A stretch of 64,000 nucleotides of DNA, taken from positions 1 to 64,000 of the forward strand of contig JBIPLJ010000004.1 of assembly GCA_044368415.1 (NCBI GenBank), given 5' to 3'. The position numbers and the translations under genes were made by a program. Of the stretch, positions 33,230 to 41,488 are shown in pieces. This DNA comes from UBA4615 sp044368415. GTDB taxonomy: Bacteria; Pseudomonadota; Gammaproteobacteria; Burkholderiales; Burkholderiaceae_E. The notes below the pieces were generated by a model. That model had not been told where the DNA came from. It saw nothing but the letters and a program-made list of their open reading frames with translations, and made no database searches. The number at the start of each line of letters is the position of its first letter. Position 1 is the first letter of the stretch.

Positions 33230-34183
33230 ATGAGCCCTGCCCGCCCTGCCCTTCGCATGCGCCTTCGTGCCGCCGCGGCCATGGGCCTGGCCCTCGTCAC
33301 GACCGCCGCACCGACGCCGTCCGCGGCACAAGCCGCCCGCGCCCCGGACAGCGAATGGCGGTTCACGCTGACGCCCTACGTCTGGATGCCGACGGTCAAC
33401 GCGAAGATCGATTACCCGTTGCCCGGGATCGGCGGCGGCGGCGGTGGCGGTGGCGGTGGCGGTGGCGGTGGCGGTGGCGGCGGCGGTGGCGGTGGCGGCA
33501 CGGGCCCCGCGCCCGACGGCAGCCTGGAAACCGAGATCGGCCCGAACCAATACCTGACGAAGCTGAACTTCGCGGCGATGCTCGCCGGGGAGGCGCGGCG
33601 CGGCCCGTGGTCCGTGATGGCCGACTTCATCGGGCTGCGCGTCTCGGGCGAAGGCAGCCGGCTGAACGGCGTGTCCGTCGGCGGCAACCGGCTGCCCGGG
33701 CTCGATGCCATCGTCGACAGCAGCTCGCAGTCGACGCTGAAGACGACGCTCTGGAACCTGACCGGCGGCTACGCGCTGGTCGAGGACGGCGCCTACCGGC
33801 TCGACGCGATCGCCGGCCTGCGCGTCGGCAGGCTGGAGGCGAGCGTCGACTGGACGCTGTCGGCCTCGGTCACGCTGCCCGAGGACACGCCGCCACTCGC
33901 GCGCAGCGGCCGCCTCGACGCGTCGCGCGATGTCATCGACGGCGTGATCGGTGCGCGCGGCCGCTGGCGGATCGACTCGCGCTGGGCGGTGCCCTGGTAC
34001 GTGGATGTCGGCACCGGCACATCGCGCTTCACCTGGCAGGCCTTCGTGGGCGCGTCCTACGCGTTCAGCTGGGGCGAGCTGCTGTTCGCATGGCGCCAAC
34101 TGGGGCTGCAGGACCAGGACCGCGAGGTGTTCCGCCGGGTGACGATGGGCGGCCCCACCCTGGGGGCCACCTTCCGCTTCTAG
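33230..34183 (+). CDS. Outer-membrane beta-barrel-like protein with a poly-glycine tract
   Basis: A 317-residue protein. The signal peptide is about residues 1-34, and the mature part begins WRFTLTPYVWMPTVNAKIDYPLP. Alternating hydrophobic strands and the final ATFRF (terminal Phe) indicate an outer-membrane barrel. Relatives are uncharacterised 8-strand-type proteins with the same LTPYVWMP start. An uninterrupted run of 23 Gly (residues 68-90) splits the first and second strand regions and should form a flexible loop. It is encoded by GGTGGC hexamers that can expand or contract in frame. ATG 33230 was chosen over an upstream frame that has no signal peptide. It faces away from the Omp85-like gene. 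Confidence 0.75.
   Translation: MSPARPALRMRLRAAAAMGLALVTTAAPTPSAAQAARAPDSEWRFTLTPYVWMPTVNAKIDYPLPGIGGGGGGGGGGGGGGGGGGGGGGGTGPAPDGSLETEIGPNQYLTKLNFAAMLAGEARRGPWSVMADFIGLRVSGEGSRLNGVSVGGNRLPGLDAIVDSSSQSTLKTTLWNLTGGYALVEDGAYRLDAIAGLRVGRLEASVDWTLSASVTLPEDTPPLARSGRLDASRDVIDGVIGARGRWRIDSRWAVPWYVDVGTGTSRFTWQAFVGASYAFSWGELLFAWRQLGLQDQDREVFRRVTMGGPTLGATFRF
33431..33499 (+). repeat. Poly-Gly-encoding GGN/hexanucleotide repeat
   Basis: Twenty-three consecutive glycine codons (GGC and GGT only), mostly alternating as GGTGGC hexamers, lie inside the barrel-protein gene. The unit length is a multiple of three, so slippage changes loop length without shifting the frame. Confidence 0.9.
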
Positions 34184-34204
34184 GCACCGGCCTCCTGCCG
34201 GGGC

Positions 34205-35023
34205 TTAGCCGGGCGCCGCGCCCGGCAGGCGCATCAGGGCGAGCTGGCGCGACTGCGCGACGAGTCGCCCGGTCGCGTCCCAGAGCATCCCGTCCTCGAT
34301 CAGCCGCCCGTCGAGGAGGTCCGTGGTCTCGAAGCGCGCCAGCATCCAGCCCGGCGCGGGCCGTGCACGCAGCTGCACGGTGAGCTCCACCGTCGGCACC
34401 CAGCCGACCGCGCCGAGCAGGCCGAACACCGCCGGCGGGAAGGCGTCGACGAACAGCAGCGCGGCGAGCGGGTCGGGCTCGCGGCCATCGCGAAAGCGGA
34501 TCCATCCGCCGACCCGTGCGTGACCCGCGCTGCCCGCGCGTGACGCCTCCGGATGCAGCCGGATGTCCAGCCGGTCGACGATCGGCAGCGGCACGCCCTG
34601 CTCGCCCGGCGAGCGCGGCACGCAGTCCTCGGGCGGCGGCATCTCGGGCAGCGGCGGCAGCAGCGCCGGGGTGTCAGCGGCGGCGGTGCCGAGATCGCCC
34701 ATCGCCGCGAGCAGCTCCAGGCGCGTCGAACCGTCCTGCACCAGGCTCGCCCGCACGGTGCTCAGCGTGCGTCCGCCGCGCAGCACCTGCAGGGCCACCC
34801 GGCAGTCGGCCCCGGGCACCCCGGGCTTCAGGTAGTGGGCGGTGACCGATAGCGGGTCCGGATGCGCCGGCAGCGCGGCCCGCAGCGCGGCCCCCGCGAT
34901 CGCCAGCAGGTAGCCGCCGTTCGGATTGGGGCCGATGTTCCAGCCGGGCGACACATGGCCGTGCCAGCCGGCCTCGCCCGCCGGGGAGACGCGTACGTCG
35001 TGGTCGAACTCGAAGGCGCTCAT
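34205..35023 (-). CDS. Acyl-CoA thioesterase family protein
   Basis: A 272-residue protein with the double hot-dog layout of the TesB-like/thioesterase superfamily: FDHDVRVSPAGEAGWHGHVSPGWNIG.NPNGGYLLAIAG at the N-terminus and the GRLIEDGMLWDATGRLVAQSRQLAL strand-helix near the C-terminus. It should hydrolyse acyl-CoA esters in the cytoplasm. Its ATG overlaps the fadH stop by 4 bases, so the two are coupled, which points to beta-oxidation of unsaturated or branched acyl chains. Confidence 0.85.
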   Translation of the reverse strand: MSAFEFDHDVRVSPAGEAGWHGHVSPGWNIGPNPNGGYLLAIAGAALRAALPAHPDPLSVTAHYLKPGVPGADCRVALQVLRGGRTLSTVRASLVQDGSTRLELLAAMGDLGTAAADTPALLPPLPEMPPPEDCVPRSPGEQGVPLPIVDRLDIRLHPEASRAGSAGHARVGGWIRFRDGREPDPLAALLFVDAFPPAVFGLLGAVGWVPTVELTVQLRARPAPGWMLARFETTDLLDGRLIEDGMLWDATGRLVAQSRQLALMRLPGAAPG

Positions 35024-37110
35024 ACCTCGGCCGCCATCCGGCTCGCCTGGTCGATCGCCCGCTTGGCGTCGAGCTCGGCGGCCTCGAAGGCGCCGCCCAC
35101 CAGGCTCGAGCGCACGCCCAGCGCCCGCAGCGCGTCGTGCAGCGCGCGCAGCGGCGTCTGGCCGGCACAGACGATCACCGTGTCCGCCTCGAACAGCACC
35201 GCCTCGCCGTTCACACGGGCCTGCAGGCCGGCATCATCGACGCGCAGGTACTCCACCCCGTTGACCAGCTTCACGCCGCGGCGCGAGAGTGTCATCCGGT
35301 GCGTCCAGCCGGTGGTCTTGCCGAGCGAGGAACCGACCGGCGTGGTCCGCCGCTGCAGCAGCCACACCGTGCGATCGGCGGCCTCGACACTGGGTGCCAC
35401 GCCGGTGACGCCGCCGCGCGGATGGTTGCGGAAGTCGATGCCCCACTCCCGCGCGAAGGTGTCGACGTCGAGCGCGGCCGAGGGCCCGGCATGGCTGACC
35501 AGCTCGGCGACGTCGAAGCCGATGCCGCCGGCCCCGACGATCGCAACCCGGCGTCCGACCGGGTGCCGCCCGAGGATCACGTCGACGTAGGACGCGACCA
35601 TCGGATGGTCGATACCGGGCACGTCGGGCACCCGCGGCTCGATGCCGGTGGCGACGATCACCTCGTCGAAGCCCATCGCGGCCAGCGTGCGCGCGTCGGC
35701 GCGGGTGTCGAGCCTCGTGTCGACGCCGTGCAGCTCGAGCATGCGCCGGTAGTAGCGCAGCGTCTCGACGAACTCCTCCTTACCCGGAATCCGCTTGGCG
35801 AGGTTGAACTGCCCGCCGATCTCGGCGCCGGCCTCGAAGAGCGTGACCGCATGCCCGCGCTGCGCGGCCACGGTTGCGTAGGCCAGGCCCGCGGGACCCG
35901 CGCCCACCACCGCGAGACGGCGGCGCGTGCGCGCGGGCAGGTAGTTCAGCCGCGTCTCGTTGCAGGCACGCGGGTTCACCAGGCAGGTAACCTGACGGCG
36001 CCCGTCGAACGCATGGTCCAGGCACGCCTGGTTGCAGGCGATGCAGGTGTTGATCTCGTCCTCGCGGCCTTCGGCGGCCTTGAGCACCAGCTCGGCGTCG
36101 GCGAGCATCGGACGCGCCATCGACACCAGGTCGGCGTCGCCGCGCGCCAGCACCGCCTCGGCGACCTCGGGCATGTTGATGCGGTTGCTGGTGATCAGCG
36201 GCACCGAGAGCTCGCGGCGCAGCCGTCCGGTGACCTGCGCGAACGCGGCGCGAGGCACCATGGTCGCGATCGTCGGCACCGGCGACTCGTGCCAGCAGAA
36301 ATGGGTGCTGACGAGGGTGACACCCGCGGCCTCGACCGCGCGCCCGAGCGACACCACCTCGTCCCAGGCCAGGCCGCCGTCGAGCATGTCCATCGCCGCG
36401 ATCCGAAAGATCACGATGAAATCGGCACCGACCGCCTCGCGCACGCGCTGCACCACCTCGACCGCGAAGCGCATGCGGTGCGCCCACTCGCCGCCCCAGC
36501 GGTCGGTACGCAGGTTGGTCTTGCGCACGAGGAAGGTGCTGATCAGGTAGCCGGCCGAGCCGATGATCTCCACGCCGTCGTAGCCCGCCTCGCGGGCCAG
36601 GCGCGCGCAGTTCGCGAAGTCCGCGAGCTGCTTCTCGATGCCGGCCTCGTCGAGCTCGGCGGGTGTGAAGCGGCCGATACGCGACTTCACCGCCGACGGC
36701 GCGACGCAGGCCGGCGTGCGGGCGAGCGGCCCCGAGTGCAGGATCTGCAGACAGATCCTCACCTGCGGGTCGGCCGCGTGCACGGCGGCGGTGATCATGC
36801 GGTGCTGCGCGGCTTCTTCGGGCGTGGAGAGCTTGGCACCCAGGCCGCCCTCCTCGTTAGGCGCGAAGCCGCCGGTGATGATCATGCCGACGCCGCCGCG
36901 TGCGCGCTCGGCGAAGAAGGCGGCCATGCGCTCGAAGCCGCCCTCGGCCTCCTCGAGCCCGGTGTGCATCGAGCCCATCAGGATGCGGTTCTTGAGCCGA
37001 GTGAAGCCGAGCTCGAGCGGCGCGAACACATGCGGGTAGCGCGCGGCACCGGGGCCGGGGCCGGCCGGAACGGTGCCCGGCGCTGACGTCGGGAGCGGGC
37101 TGCGGATCAT
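35020..37110 (-). CDS. fadH: NADPH-dependent 2,4-dienoyl-CoA reductase
   Basis: A 696-residue protein with the FadH domain order: an FMN-binding TIM barrel (to about 380, with HSGP, and the GSAGYLISTFL segment), a 4Fe-4S cluster site (CIACNQAC...TCLVNP, about 365-390), and FAD/NADPH Rossmann domains (VVGAGPAGLAYA and IVGAGGIGFDVA). It removes 2,4-double bonds from unsaturated acyl-CoA so beta-oxidation can continue. The N-terminal 20 residues are a Pro/Gly-rich extension; the conserved part begins at YPHVFAPLELG. It is first in a two-gene unit with the thioesterase. Confidence 0.95.
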   Translation of the reverse strand: MIRSPLPTSAPGTVPAGPGPGAARYPHVFAPLELGFTRLKNRILMGSMHTGLEEAEGGFERMAAFFAERARGGVGMIITGGFAPNEEGGLGAKLSTPEEAAQHRMITAAVHAADPQVRICLQILHSGPLARTPACVAPSAVKSRIGRFTPAELDEAGIEKQLADFANCARLAREAGYDGVEIIGSAGYLISTFLVRKTNLRTDRWGGEWAHRMRFAVEVVQRVREAVGADFIVIFRIAAMDMLDGGLAWDEVVSLGRAVEAAGVTLVSTHFCWHESPVPTIATMVPRAAFAQVTGRLRRELSVPLITSNRINMPEVAEAVLARGDADLVSMARPMLADAELVLKAAEGREDEINTCIACNQACLDHAFDGRRQVTCLVNPRACNETRLNYLPARTRRRLAVVGAGPAGLAYATVAAQRGHAVTLFEAGAEIGGQFNLAKRIPGKEEFVETLRYYRRMLELHGVDTRLDTRADARTLAAMGFDEVIVATGIEPRVPDVPGIDHPMVASYVDVILGRHPVGRRVAIVGAGGIGFDVAELVSHAGPSAALDVDTFAREWGIDFRNHPRGGVTGVAPSVEAADRTVWLLQRRTTPVGSSLGKTTGWTHRMTLSRRGVKLVNGVEYLRVDDAGLQARVNGEAVLFEADTVIVCAGQTPLRALHDALRALGVRSSLVGGAFEAAELDAKRAIDQASRMAAEV

Positions 37111-37432
37111 TGAAGCACCTCAGATGCGTCGAAGCGCGACAGCCTACTCGCTGCAGCCCGTCCGCGCGCGCCGACGGTAGAGCCACCCGCCGCTGCCGGC
37201 GAGTGTCGCGAGGGCGACGGTGGCGCTGGGTATAGGTTCGCGCCGCGTACGACGGTGCACAGCCCTATACGCTGGCTGCGCGAGCCCGACTGGAAGCGGC
37301 ACGTGATGAACGTCGCGGCGCTCACGCCCGAGGCGCTGGAGCAATGGCGGGCGGAGAACCGGGCGATCAGGCAGGTCGCGCAGGCGGTGAGGGGCACCAC
37401 GCTGGCGGGGGCCGGATCGGCGGCGACCGACC
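37111..37432. other. Region between fadH and the MaoC pseudogene, no gene supported
   Basis: Several short frames overlap here but none has a recognisable product. One minus-strand stretch (about 37145-37232) reads as Pro-rich, a hydrophobic helix, then GGWLYRRRAR, resembling a C-terminal membrane anchor. A plus-strand stretch (about 37303-37385) reads as an amphipathic helix. Both may be scraps of genes lost by deletion. This spacer should also contain the fadH promoter. Confidence 0.35.
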
Positions 37433-37894
37433 TCAGCCCAGCAACGCCTCGCCCTGGTTCGCCGCGCGCCGGCACGCTCGCCCTGAAGCACGCGCAGGCA
37501 CCGTCGCGCTACAGCTCGATCCGCAGCCGGTCGCCCGGCAGCACCGGCGCCGCAAAGCGCAGCGACAGGCCGAGCAGGCGGCTCGACTCGTCGTCGAGGC
37601 AGGCGCGCATGCGTGGCCGGCATGGACGATGCGCGCGGCGTAGAGGCCGAAGCGCGGCTCGGCGATCCACGTGAACGGATAGCCGAGCACGGTCGCGAAG
37701 GTGGGCAGCGCGACCAGTCCGGGCTCGAGCACGTGACGCAGCAGCCGGTCGTCGAGCGGATCCTCGCCGATGCCGATGCCGATGCCGATGCCGATGCCGA
37801 TGCCGAGGGCGTAGAGGACGGTGTCGCGGGCGTCGTAGCGGTGCTCGACGTCGGCGATCGGGCCGTCCTTCAGGGCGTGATAGTCGAGGGCCAT
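37433..37894 (-). pseudogene. MaoC-like enoyl-CoA hydratase, internally deleted
   Basis: The 5' part encodes the typical start of MaoC/multifunctional-enzyme-2-type dehydratases: MALDYHALKD, the RYDARDTVLYALGIG segment, then LATVLGYPFTWIAEP-like residues (ATVLGYPFTWIAEP). It then jumps, without the central domain, in a different frame to GRLLGLSLRFAAPVLPGDRLRIEL-like residues (LSLRFAAPVLPGDRLRIEL) followed by TAG. About two thirds of the roughly 280-residue enzyme is missing and the parts are out of frame. Residues after YALG are replaced by six Gly-Ile repeats from a hexanucleotide expansion. Its neighbour fadH is functionally related. Confidence 0.75.
37769..37804. repeat. Tandem GATGCC hexanucleotide repeat
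   Basis: Six perfect copies of GATGCC (GGCATC on the coding minus strand) encode Gly-Ile repeats in the MaoC pseudogene. Intact homologues have a short Gly-Leu/Gly-Val stretch here, so the tract has probably expanded. Confidence 0.9.
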
Positions 37895-37898
37895 GGCT

Positions 37899-38312
37899 TC
37901 ACTTCACGTCGAAACGCAGCGCCCCGCTGCGACCGTCCTTCAGGGTCACGGTCGCGACCGCGCGAGCGCCCTTGGGCAGCGGCATCGACTGCGCGGGCGC
38001 AAGTCGGTTGTCCCCGGCGGGCAACAGCGCCAGGTCCGAGCGCTGCGCGCCAACCAGCACGACGAGTTTGCCACTCGCCCCGACGGTGGGCACCGGCTGT
38101 CCGTGATCGGTCACGTACAGCGTCGGGCCTTTGGGGCCTGCGACCAGCTCGCCCTGGAAGGTGGCGGCCTCGGCCATGATGCCGCCGTACTGCGGCTTGC
38201 CGTGCTCGTCGTGGGCGAGGGCCGCGGTGCCGGCGAGCGCGGCGCAGGCGAAGACGCCGGCGCGCAGCAGGCGCCGGGTGTGATGGGACGACAGGACAGA
38301 CCTGAAATTCAT
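37899..38312 (-). CDS. Small periplasmic protein of the metal-efflux cluster
   Basis: A 137-residue protein with a signal peptide (about residues 1-33, ending AALAH) and a mature part of beta-strands with Gly/Pro turns (GPKGPTLYVTDHGQPVPT; ALLPAGDNRL). Similar small exported proteins follow RND metal-efflux genes, but their role is not established. It begins HDEHGKP, giving two His near the mature N-terminus that might bind metal. The ATG at 38312 has GGAG six bases upstream; the ATG two codons earlier is too close. It lies 52 bases after czcA on the same strand. Confidence 0.65.
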   Translation of the reverse strand: MNFRSVLSSHHTRRLLRAGVFACAALAGTAALAHDEHGKPQYGGIMAEAATFQGELVAGPKGPTLYVTDHGQPVPTVGASGKLVVLVGAQRSDLALLPAGDNRLAPAQSMPLPKGARAVATVTLKDGRSGALRFDVK

Positions 38313-38364
38313 GGTCATCTCCGATGGAACCGTGAAGGGAGGAGGCGAAGCCGGGAATGCGGAC

Positions 38365-41300
38365 TCATGTCAGCTCGGCCTCGGGATCGGCGGCGAGGCG
38401 CGCGGCGGGGCCGGCGCCGAATCGCGCGAACAGCACCGGCGTGACGAAGGCGTCCAGCAGCGTCGAGACGATCAGGCCCGAGAAGATCACCACCGCCACC
38501 GGGTGCAGGATCTCGGTGCCCGGCTGCTCGGCTTCGAAGAGCAGCGGCGCGAGCGCGAGCGCCGCGGTCAGCGCGGTCATCAGCACCGGCACTAGCCTCT
38601 CCACCGAGCCGCGCACGATCATCGGCCGGCCGAACGCCTCGCCTTCGACGCGCATCAGGTGGACCCAGTGGCCGAGCTTGAGGATGCCGTTGCGGGTCGC
38701 GATGCCGGCGAGCGTCACCAGGCCGACCAGCGCGGCGACCGACAGCGGCTGGCCGGACAGCTTCAGGCCGACGACCGCGCCGGCGAGCGCGAGCGGCACG
38801 TTGGCCATGACCAGCAGCGCGAGCACGCCTGATCGGTAGCGCGCGACCAGCACCACCAGCACGAGCAGCGCCGACACGGCCGACAGCGCGCCGATCAGGC
38901 GGCTCGAGGCCTCCTGCGCCTGGAACTGGCCGCCCAGCGTGACGGCGAGGCCCGAGGGCAGCGGCATCGCGTCGATCGCGGCGCGCACATCGGCGACCAC
39001 CTCCGACAGCGCCCGGCCCTGAGCATTGGCCGAGACCACGATGCGGCGGTGGCCGTCATCGCGCGACACCTGGTTCGGGCCGTCGCCCTCCTCGATGGCC
39101 GCGAGCCGCGACAGCGGCACCGAGCCCGAGGGCGTGTCGATGCGCAGCCGCTCGAGCCCCTGCGGGCCACGCGCCGAATCCGGCAGCCGCAGCACCAAGT
39201 CGAAGCGGCGCGTGCCCTCCACCACCTGCGTGATGCGCTCGCCGCCGACCAGCGACTGCAGCTCGAGCAGTACCGTCGAGGGCGCCACGCCGAGCCGCGC
39301 GGCGGCGGCATAGTCGATGCGCACCCGCACCTGGGGCGCGAGCACCTGCTTCTCGATCTCGAGGTCGGCGAGGCCGCGCACGCCGGCCAGGCGCTCGCGC
39401 AGGATCGCGGCCTGCGCGCGCAGCAGGTCGAGGTCGTCGCCAGTGATCCGGATCGCGATCTGCGCGCGCACGCCCGACAGCAGGTGGTCGAGCCGGTGCG
39501 AGATCGGCTGGCCGATCGCGACACCCGCCGGCAGCGGCGCAAGCGCGGCGCGCAGGTCGGCATGGACGGCGTCGAGCGGCCGCGCCGAACGCGCGAGGCC
39601 AACCTCGAGGTCCGAAACATGCACGCCCTCGGCATGCTCGTCGAGCTCGGCGCGGCCCGAGCGGCGCGCGACGTGCAGCACCTCGGGCACCGCGGCGAGC
39701 GCCCGCTCGGCGGCAGCACCGATGCGCATCGAGTGCTCGAGCGTGACGCCCGGATCGAGCCGCAGCGAGATCACCGCCGAACCCTCATTGAAGGGCGGCA
39801 GGAAGGTGCGCGCGAAGCCCGGCAGCAGCGCGAGCGCGACGACGAGCAGCGCGAGCGCAGCCAGCACCGGCACCGCGGGCGCGCCGAGCGCGTGTCCGAG
39901 CAGCCGGCCATAGCCCGCCTTGAGCGCGGCGGCCAGGCGCGGCTCGTGCACCGGCTCGCGCTCGATGCGCCGCGCGACCAGGTAGTAGGCGAGCACCGGC
40001 GTGACCGTGACCGCGACGCCGAGGCTGGCGAGGATCGAGGCGACGTAGGCCAGGCCCAGCGGCACGAACAGCCGGCCCTCGATGCCCGGCAACGCAAACA
40101 GCGGCACGAACACCAGTGCCACGATCACCGTCGACCAGATCACCGCGCCGCGCACCTCCTGGCTGGCGTCACGGACCACACGCAGCACCGGGCGGGGCTG
40201 CGCGGACGCGGCGTTCTCGCGCAGCCGCCGCACGATGTTCTCCAGGTCGACGATCGCGTCGTCGACCAGCTCGCCGATCGCGATCGCCAGCCCGCCGAGC
40301 GTCATGGTGTTGACCGTCACGCCGAACGCGCGGAACACCAGAATCGACACCAGGATCGACAGCGGGATCGCCACGAGCGAGATCAGCGTCGTGCGTGCGC
40401 GGCCCAGGAAGAGGAACACCACCGCGGCCACCACCGCGGCGGCCGCGAGCAGCTTGCCCTGCAAATTCGTGATCGAGGCCTCGATGAAGTCGGCCTGGCG
40501 GAAGGTCACGCGCGGCGCCTCGACGCCCGCCGGGCGCGTGCGCGCGGCCTCGGCGAGCGCGGTCTCGACGGCGTGCGTCAGGCGCACGGTGTCCGCCCCG
40601 GGCTGCTTCTGCACCGACAGGATCACCGCCGGCCGGCCGTCGAGGCCGGCGTCGCCGCGCCGGGGCGCGGCGCCGAAGCGGACCTCGGCGACCTGCTCCA
40701 GCAGGATCGGCTGGCCAGTGCGCGCGCCGGTCGCCACCGGCACGGCACGCAGCGCGTCGAGGCCGGCGCCGCGTGAGACGTGACGGATCAGCACCTCGCG
40801 CCCGTTCATCGTGAGGAAGCCGCCCGAAGTGTTCGCCGCAAAGGCCGCGAGCGCGCGGCGCAGCGCCTCGTGTGTGACGCCGAGCTCGGCCATGCGCTGC
40901 GTGTCGGGCAGCACCTGGAACTGCCGGACCTCGCCGCCGATCGGGATCACCTGCGCGATACTGGGGATCGCCATCAGCCGCGGGCGCAGCACCCAGTCGG
41001 CGTACTCGCGGACCGCCATCGGCGTGGTGCGCGCCGTGTCGATCGGCAGCGCGATCAGCAGGATCTCGCCCATGATGGAGGTGACCGGGCCCATCTTCGG
41101 CACGATGCCCGGCGGCAGCACCGAGTCGGCCGCGGCGAGCCGCTCGGCGACGAACTGGCGGGCGCGCCAGATGTCGGTCGACCAGCCGAAGCTCACGTAC
41201 AGCACCGACAGCCCGGCGGCCGAGGTCGAGCGCACGGTCTCGACACCGGGCAGCCCGCTCATCGCGGTCTCGAGCGGGACCGCGATCAGCTGCTCGACCT

Positions 41301-41478
41301 CTTCGGGGGCCATGCCGCCGGCCTCGGTCATCAGCACGACAGTGGGCCGGTCGAGGTCGGGGAACACGTCGACCGGCGTGCGCATCGCCTGCCAACTGCC
41401 CCAGGCGACGAGCAGCAGCGCGCCGGCAAGCACGAAGACGCGGTTGCGCAGGCTGGCGTCGAGGATGTGTGCGAACAC
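38365..41478 (-). CDS. Heavy-metal efflux RND transporter, CzcA-like inner-membrane pump
   Basis: A 1,037-residue RND pump. It has twelve transmembrane segments in two halves, each followed by a large periplasmic loop. The N-terminal family segment is MRTPVDVFPDLDRPTVV. The fourth helix carries GELVDDAIVDLEN (near residue 398-411), with Asp/Glu residues of the proton relay of metal-type (HME) pumps. It takes cations from periplasm or cytoplasm and passes them to the CzcC-like channel through the CzcB-like adaptor. The GTG at 41478 fits the family start VFAHILDASLRNR and lies 10 bases after the adaptor stop. Metal specificity cannot be read. Confidence 0.9.
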   Translation of the reverse strand: MFAHILDASLRNRVFVLAGALLLVAWGSWQAMRTPVDVFPDLDRPTVVLMTEAGGMAPEEVEQLIAVPLETAMSGLPGVETVRSTSAAGLSVLYVSFGWSTDIWRARQFVAERLAAADSVLPPGIVPKMGPVTSIMGEILLIALPIDTARTTPMAVREYADWVLRPRLMAIPSIAQVIPIGGEVRQFQVLPDTQRMAELGVTHEALRRALAAFAANTSGGFLTMNGREVLIRHVSRGAGLDALRAVPVATGARTGQPILLEQVAEVRFGAAPRRGDAGLDGRPAVILSVQKQPGADTVRLTHAVETALAEAARTRPAGVEAPRVTFRQADFIEASITNLQGKLLAAAAVVAAVVFLFLGRARTTLISLVAIPLSILVSILVFRAFGVTVNTMTLGGLAIAIGELVDDAIVDLENIVRRLRENAASAQPRPVLRVVRDASQEVRGAVIWSTVIVALVFVPLFALPGIEGRLFVPLGLAYVASILASLGVAVTVTPVLAYYLVARRIEREPVHEPRLAAALKAGYGRLLGHALGAPAVPVLAALALLVVALALLPGFARTFLPPFNEGSAVISLRLDPGVTLEHSMRIGAAAERALAAVPEVLHVARRSGRAELDEHAEGVHVSDLEVGLARSARPLDAVHADLRAALAPLPAGVAIGQPISHRLDHLLSGVRAQIAIRITGDDLDLLRAQAAILRERLAGVRGLADLEIEKQVLAPQVRVRIDYAAAARLGVAPSTVLLELQSLVGGERITQVVEGTRRFDLVLRLPDSARGPQGLERLRIDTPSGSVPLSRLAAIEEGDGPNQVSRDDGHRRIVVSANAQGRALSEVVADVRAAIDAMPLPSGLAVTLGGQFQAQEASSRLIGALSAVSALLVLVVLVARYRSGVLALLVMANVPLALAGAVVGLKLSGQPLSVAALVGLVTLAGIATRNGILKLGHWVHLMRVEGEAFGRPMIVRGSVERLVPVLMTALTAALALAPLLFEAEQPGTEILHPVAVVIFSGLIVSTLLDAFVTPVLFARFGAGPAARLAADPEAELT

Positions 41479-41488
41479 GGCCCGACCC

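Noticed and set aside
37144..37260. A PEP-CTERM-like surface anchor gene from the hydrophobic segment followed by RRRAR
   Set aside because: Only about 30 codons resemble an anchor, the PEP motif is absent and the upstream frame is unstructured Arg-rich sequence.
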